This document shows positions 5,127-6,768 of a stretch of 6,768 nucleotides of DNA, one piece after another (the stretch's first letter is position 1; the number at the start of each line of letters is the position of its first letter). Both the position numbers and the translations under genes were made by a program. Origin of the DNA: an uncultured Clostridium sp. (lineage in GTDB: Bacteria; Bacillota; Clostridia; Oscillospirales; Acutalibacteraceae); contig URIN01000079.1 of assembly GCA_900547915.1 (NCBI GenBank), positions 1 through 6,768 of the forward strand. The letters are read 5' to 3'. The notes below the pieces were generated by a model that saw only the letters and a list, made by a program, of their open reading frames with translations, was not told the DNA's origin and searched no databases.

Positions 5127-6734
5127 ATGATTCAGGCTAATAATGTAACTGTTCAGTTCGGCGGGCGCGCACTGTTCGAAAGAGTTAATGTTGTATTCTC
5201 TGCGGGCAACTGTTACGGTATTATAGGCGCAAACGGAGCAGGCAAATCAACCTTTCTGAAAGTTCTCAGCGGCGATCTTGAGCCGCAGAAGGGTGAAGTT
5301 GTTATAACACCAGGCGAACGTCTTTCCGTTTTGGAACAGGACCATTTCAAATATGACGAATATGAAGTAGTTCGTACTGTTCTTATGGGCAATCCCCGCC
5401 TTATAGAAATTATGGAAGAAAAAGACGCTCTCTATGCAAAGCCGGATTTTTCGGAAGAAGACGGTATCCGCGCAGGTGAACTTGAGGCAGAGTTTGCAGA
5501 CCTTGACGGCTGGAACGCTGAAAGTGATGCTGAATTTATGCTCAACAAACTCGGCGTAACAGACGAGTATCATTATATGAAAATGAGCGAATTGCCAAAT
5601 GACCTTAAAGTAAAAGTTCTTCTTGCAAAAGCTCTTTTCGGCAATCCCGATATACTTTTGCTTGACGAGCCTACAAACCACCTTGATCTGTCAGCTATCC
5701 GCTGGCTTGAAAATTTCCTGCTTGATTTTGAAAACACGGTTATCGTTGTTTCGCACGACAGGCATTTTCTTAATAAAGTGTGCACTCATATCTGTGATGT
5801 TGATTTCGGCAAGATTCAGATGTATGCAGGCAACTACGATTTCTGGTATGAATACACTCAGATGCGTCAGCGCCAGATGAGAGACCAAAACAAGAAGAAC
5901 GAGCAGAAAATTAAGGAACTTCAGGATTTCATTCAGCGTTTCTCCGCAAACGCTTCAAAGTCCAAGCAGGCAACCAGCCGTAAGAAACAGCTTGATGCTC
6001 TTGAAATGATAGAGATGCCCGTTTCTTCCCGCCGCTTTCCTTATGTTGATTTTAAGCCGGACAGAGAATGCGGAAACGACCTCCTCCGTGTTGAACACCT
6101 TTCTAAAACAGTCGGAGACAGAAAAGTGCTTGATGATGTTTCTTTCATCATTCATCCGCGTGAAAAGGTTGCTTTTGTAGGTTCTGACACAGTTGCAAAA
6201 ACAACTCTTTTTGAGATACTTATGGGTGAGATGGAGCCTGACGAGGGCGAATTCAAGTGGGGTGTTACAACTTCACAAAGTTATTTCCCCAGTGACAACT
6301 CAAAATATTTTGACGGCGTTGACCTCACTCTTGTTGACTGGCTCAGACAGTATACTACACAGACACTTGAGGCAGATATCAGAAGCTGGCTCGGCAGAAT
6401 GCTTTTCAGCGGTGATGACGCGCTTAAAAAGGCGAACGTTCTTTCCGGTGGTGAAAGAGTAAGATGTATGCTCTGCAAAATGATGTTAAGCGGTGCAAAT
6501 GTGCTTGTTCTTGATGAGCCTACAAACCACCTTGACCTTGAATCCATCACTGCACTCAATAACGGACTTATTCGTTATCCTGAAACAGTGCTCTTCACCT
6601 CACACGACCATCAGTTTATCCAAACTATAGCAGACAGAATTATGGATATTTCAGACGGCAAGATCACTGATTACAAAGGCACTTATGATGAATTCCTTGA
6701 AACATTTGATGAGGATAAGCTTAAGAAATACTGA
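5127..6734 (+). CDS. ykpA: ABC-F family ATPase, YkpA/YbiT type (ribosome-associated)
   Basis: ABC-F proteins are soluble twin-ATPase factors that bind the ribosomal E site and adjust translation. They have no membrane domain, and none is seen here. The 535-aa length fits the YkpA/YbiT subfamily. NBD1: Walker A GANGAGKST (34-42), Q-loop Q71, Walker B ILLLDEP (176-182, E181), switch H210. Linker: about 235-315, rich in Lys, Arg and Gln, with the conserved RFSANASKSKQATSRKK, likely contacting P-site tRNA. NBD2: Walker A position GSDTVAKTT (352-360), signature LSGGE (439-443), Walker B VLVLDEP (459-465, E464), switch H493. Departures from consensus: the NBD1 signature reads LPNDL (156-160), the NBD2 P-loop has lost two glycines, and the Q-loop Gln is Ser389. 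The start ATG follows GGGGG with 8 nt spacing. A housekeeping translation role fits better than antibiotic resistance, but the sequence alone does not prove that. The symbol is by resemblance. Confidence 0.95.
   Translation: MIQANNVTVQFGGRALFERVNVVFSAGNCYGIIGANGAGKSTFLKVLSGDLEPQKGEVVITPGERLSVLEQDHFKYDEYEVVRTVLMGNPRLIEIMEEKDALYAKPDFSEEDGIRAGELEAEFADLDGWNAESDAEFMLNKLGVTDEYHYMKMSELPNDLKVKVLLAKALFGNPDILLLDEPTNHLDLSAIRWLENFLLDFENTVIVVSHDRHFLNKVCTHICDVDFGKIQMYAGNYDFWYEYTQMRQRQMRDQNKKNEQKIKELQDFIQRFSANASKSKQATSRKKQLDALEMIEMPVSSRRFPYVDFKPDRECGNDLLRVEHLSKTVGDRKVLDDVSFIIHPREKVAFVGSDTVAKTTLFEILMGEMEPDEGEFKWGVTTSQSYFPSDNSKYFDGVDLTLVDWLRQYTTQTLEADIRSWLGRMLFSGDDALKKANVLSGGERVRCMLCKMMLSGANVLVLDEPTNHLDLESITALNNGLIRYPETVLFTSHDHQFIQTIADRIMDISDGKITDYKGTYDEFLETFDEDKLKKY
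5667..5686 (+). repeat. 20-bp direct repeat, copy 1 (NBD1 Walker B codons)
   Basis: Twenty bases beginning GAGCCTACAA and ending CCACCTTGA are identical to 6516-6535. Both copies encode EPTNHL plus the first two bases of the next Asp codon, within DEPTNHLDL. Protein conservation explains the similarity, but the identity at synonymous positions is unusually complete. Confidence 0.85.
6516..6535 (+). repeat. 20-bp direct repeat, copy 2 (NBD2 Walker B codons)
   Basis: Second copy of the repeat at 5667-5686. The offset is 849 bp, a multiple of three, so recombination between the copies would delete 283 codons in frame. Confidence 0.85.
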
Positions 6735-6750
6735 TATTGAAAAAAATAAA

Positions 6751-6768
6751 TCCCGTGCGGACTTTCGT
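6751..6768 (+). terminator. Probable terminator of the ABC-F gene, cut by the window edge
   Basis: Sixteen nt after the TGA stop, following an A-rich run (6740-6750), the sequence reads TCCCGTGCGGAC, then TTTC, then GT at the very end. The final GT can pair with the AC before the TTTC, as the first two bases of a right arm. The rest of the hairpin lies outside the window, so this is a prediction: the next bases should be close to CCGCACGGGA followed by T residues. Confidence 0.5.

Noticed and set aside
5247..5681. A 144-codon minus-strand frame inside the ABC-F gene
   Set aside because: It is antisense to NBD1, which has unmistakable motifs, and has no recognisable domain or ribosome binding site.

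Overview
The window looks like a chromosomal stretch from a low-to-moderate G+C Gram-positive bacterium of the class Clostridia, in the style of gut Oscillospiraceae/Ruminococcaceae. The evidence is AT-rich intergenic DNA with sigma-A-type promoters, GGAGG-type ribosome binding sites, a Clostridia/Bacilli-style MgtE, a YkpA/YbiT-type ABC-F protein, and two surface proteins with beta-sandwich and glycosidase-like folds. The taxonomic placement is inferred from protein style, not from a search. I see no mobile element, RNA gene or CRISPR array.

Layout. From 2 to 790 on the plus strand lies the 3' part of a membrane-anchored glycerophosphodiester phosphodiesterase whose start is outside the window. 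A hairpin at 803-831 separates it from a convergent minus-strand operon and probably terminates both. Read in its own direction, the operon starts at a strong promoter (4978-5006). It then carries rpe (4921-4274), a single-pass membrane protein with a degenerate glycosidase-like domain (4271-3102), a secreted type I membrane protein with a cadherin-like beta-sandwich domain (3099-2263), and the magnesium channel gene mgtE (2226-853). The gaps are 2, 2 and 36 nt. A second promoter (5031-5059), back to back with the first, drives a plus-strand ABC-F ATPase (5127-6734). The window ends inside what looks like that gene's terminator hairpin.

How the genes fit together. Rpe (pentose phosphate pathway), MgtE (Mg2+ uptake) and the ABC-F factor (ribosome) are housekeeping-type functions. 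The unusual part is the pair of uncharacterised envelope proteins between rpe and mgtE. One is type II (N-in) and one type I (N-out), so both place their folded domains outside the membrane. They are translationally coupled, which suggests a joint surface role. The ABC-F protein is asymmetric: the losses in its ATP-binding motifs all fall in one of its two composite ATP sites.

I find no convincing new defence, mobile or RNA system. The strongest leads are the envelope-protein pair and the one-sided ABC-F.
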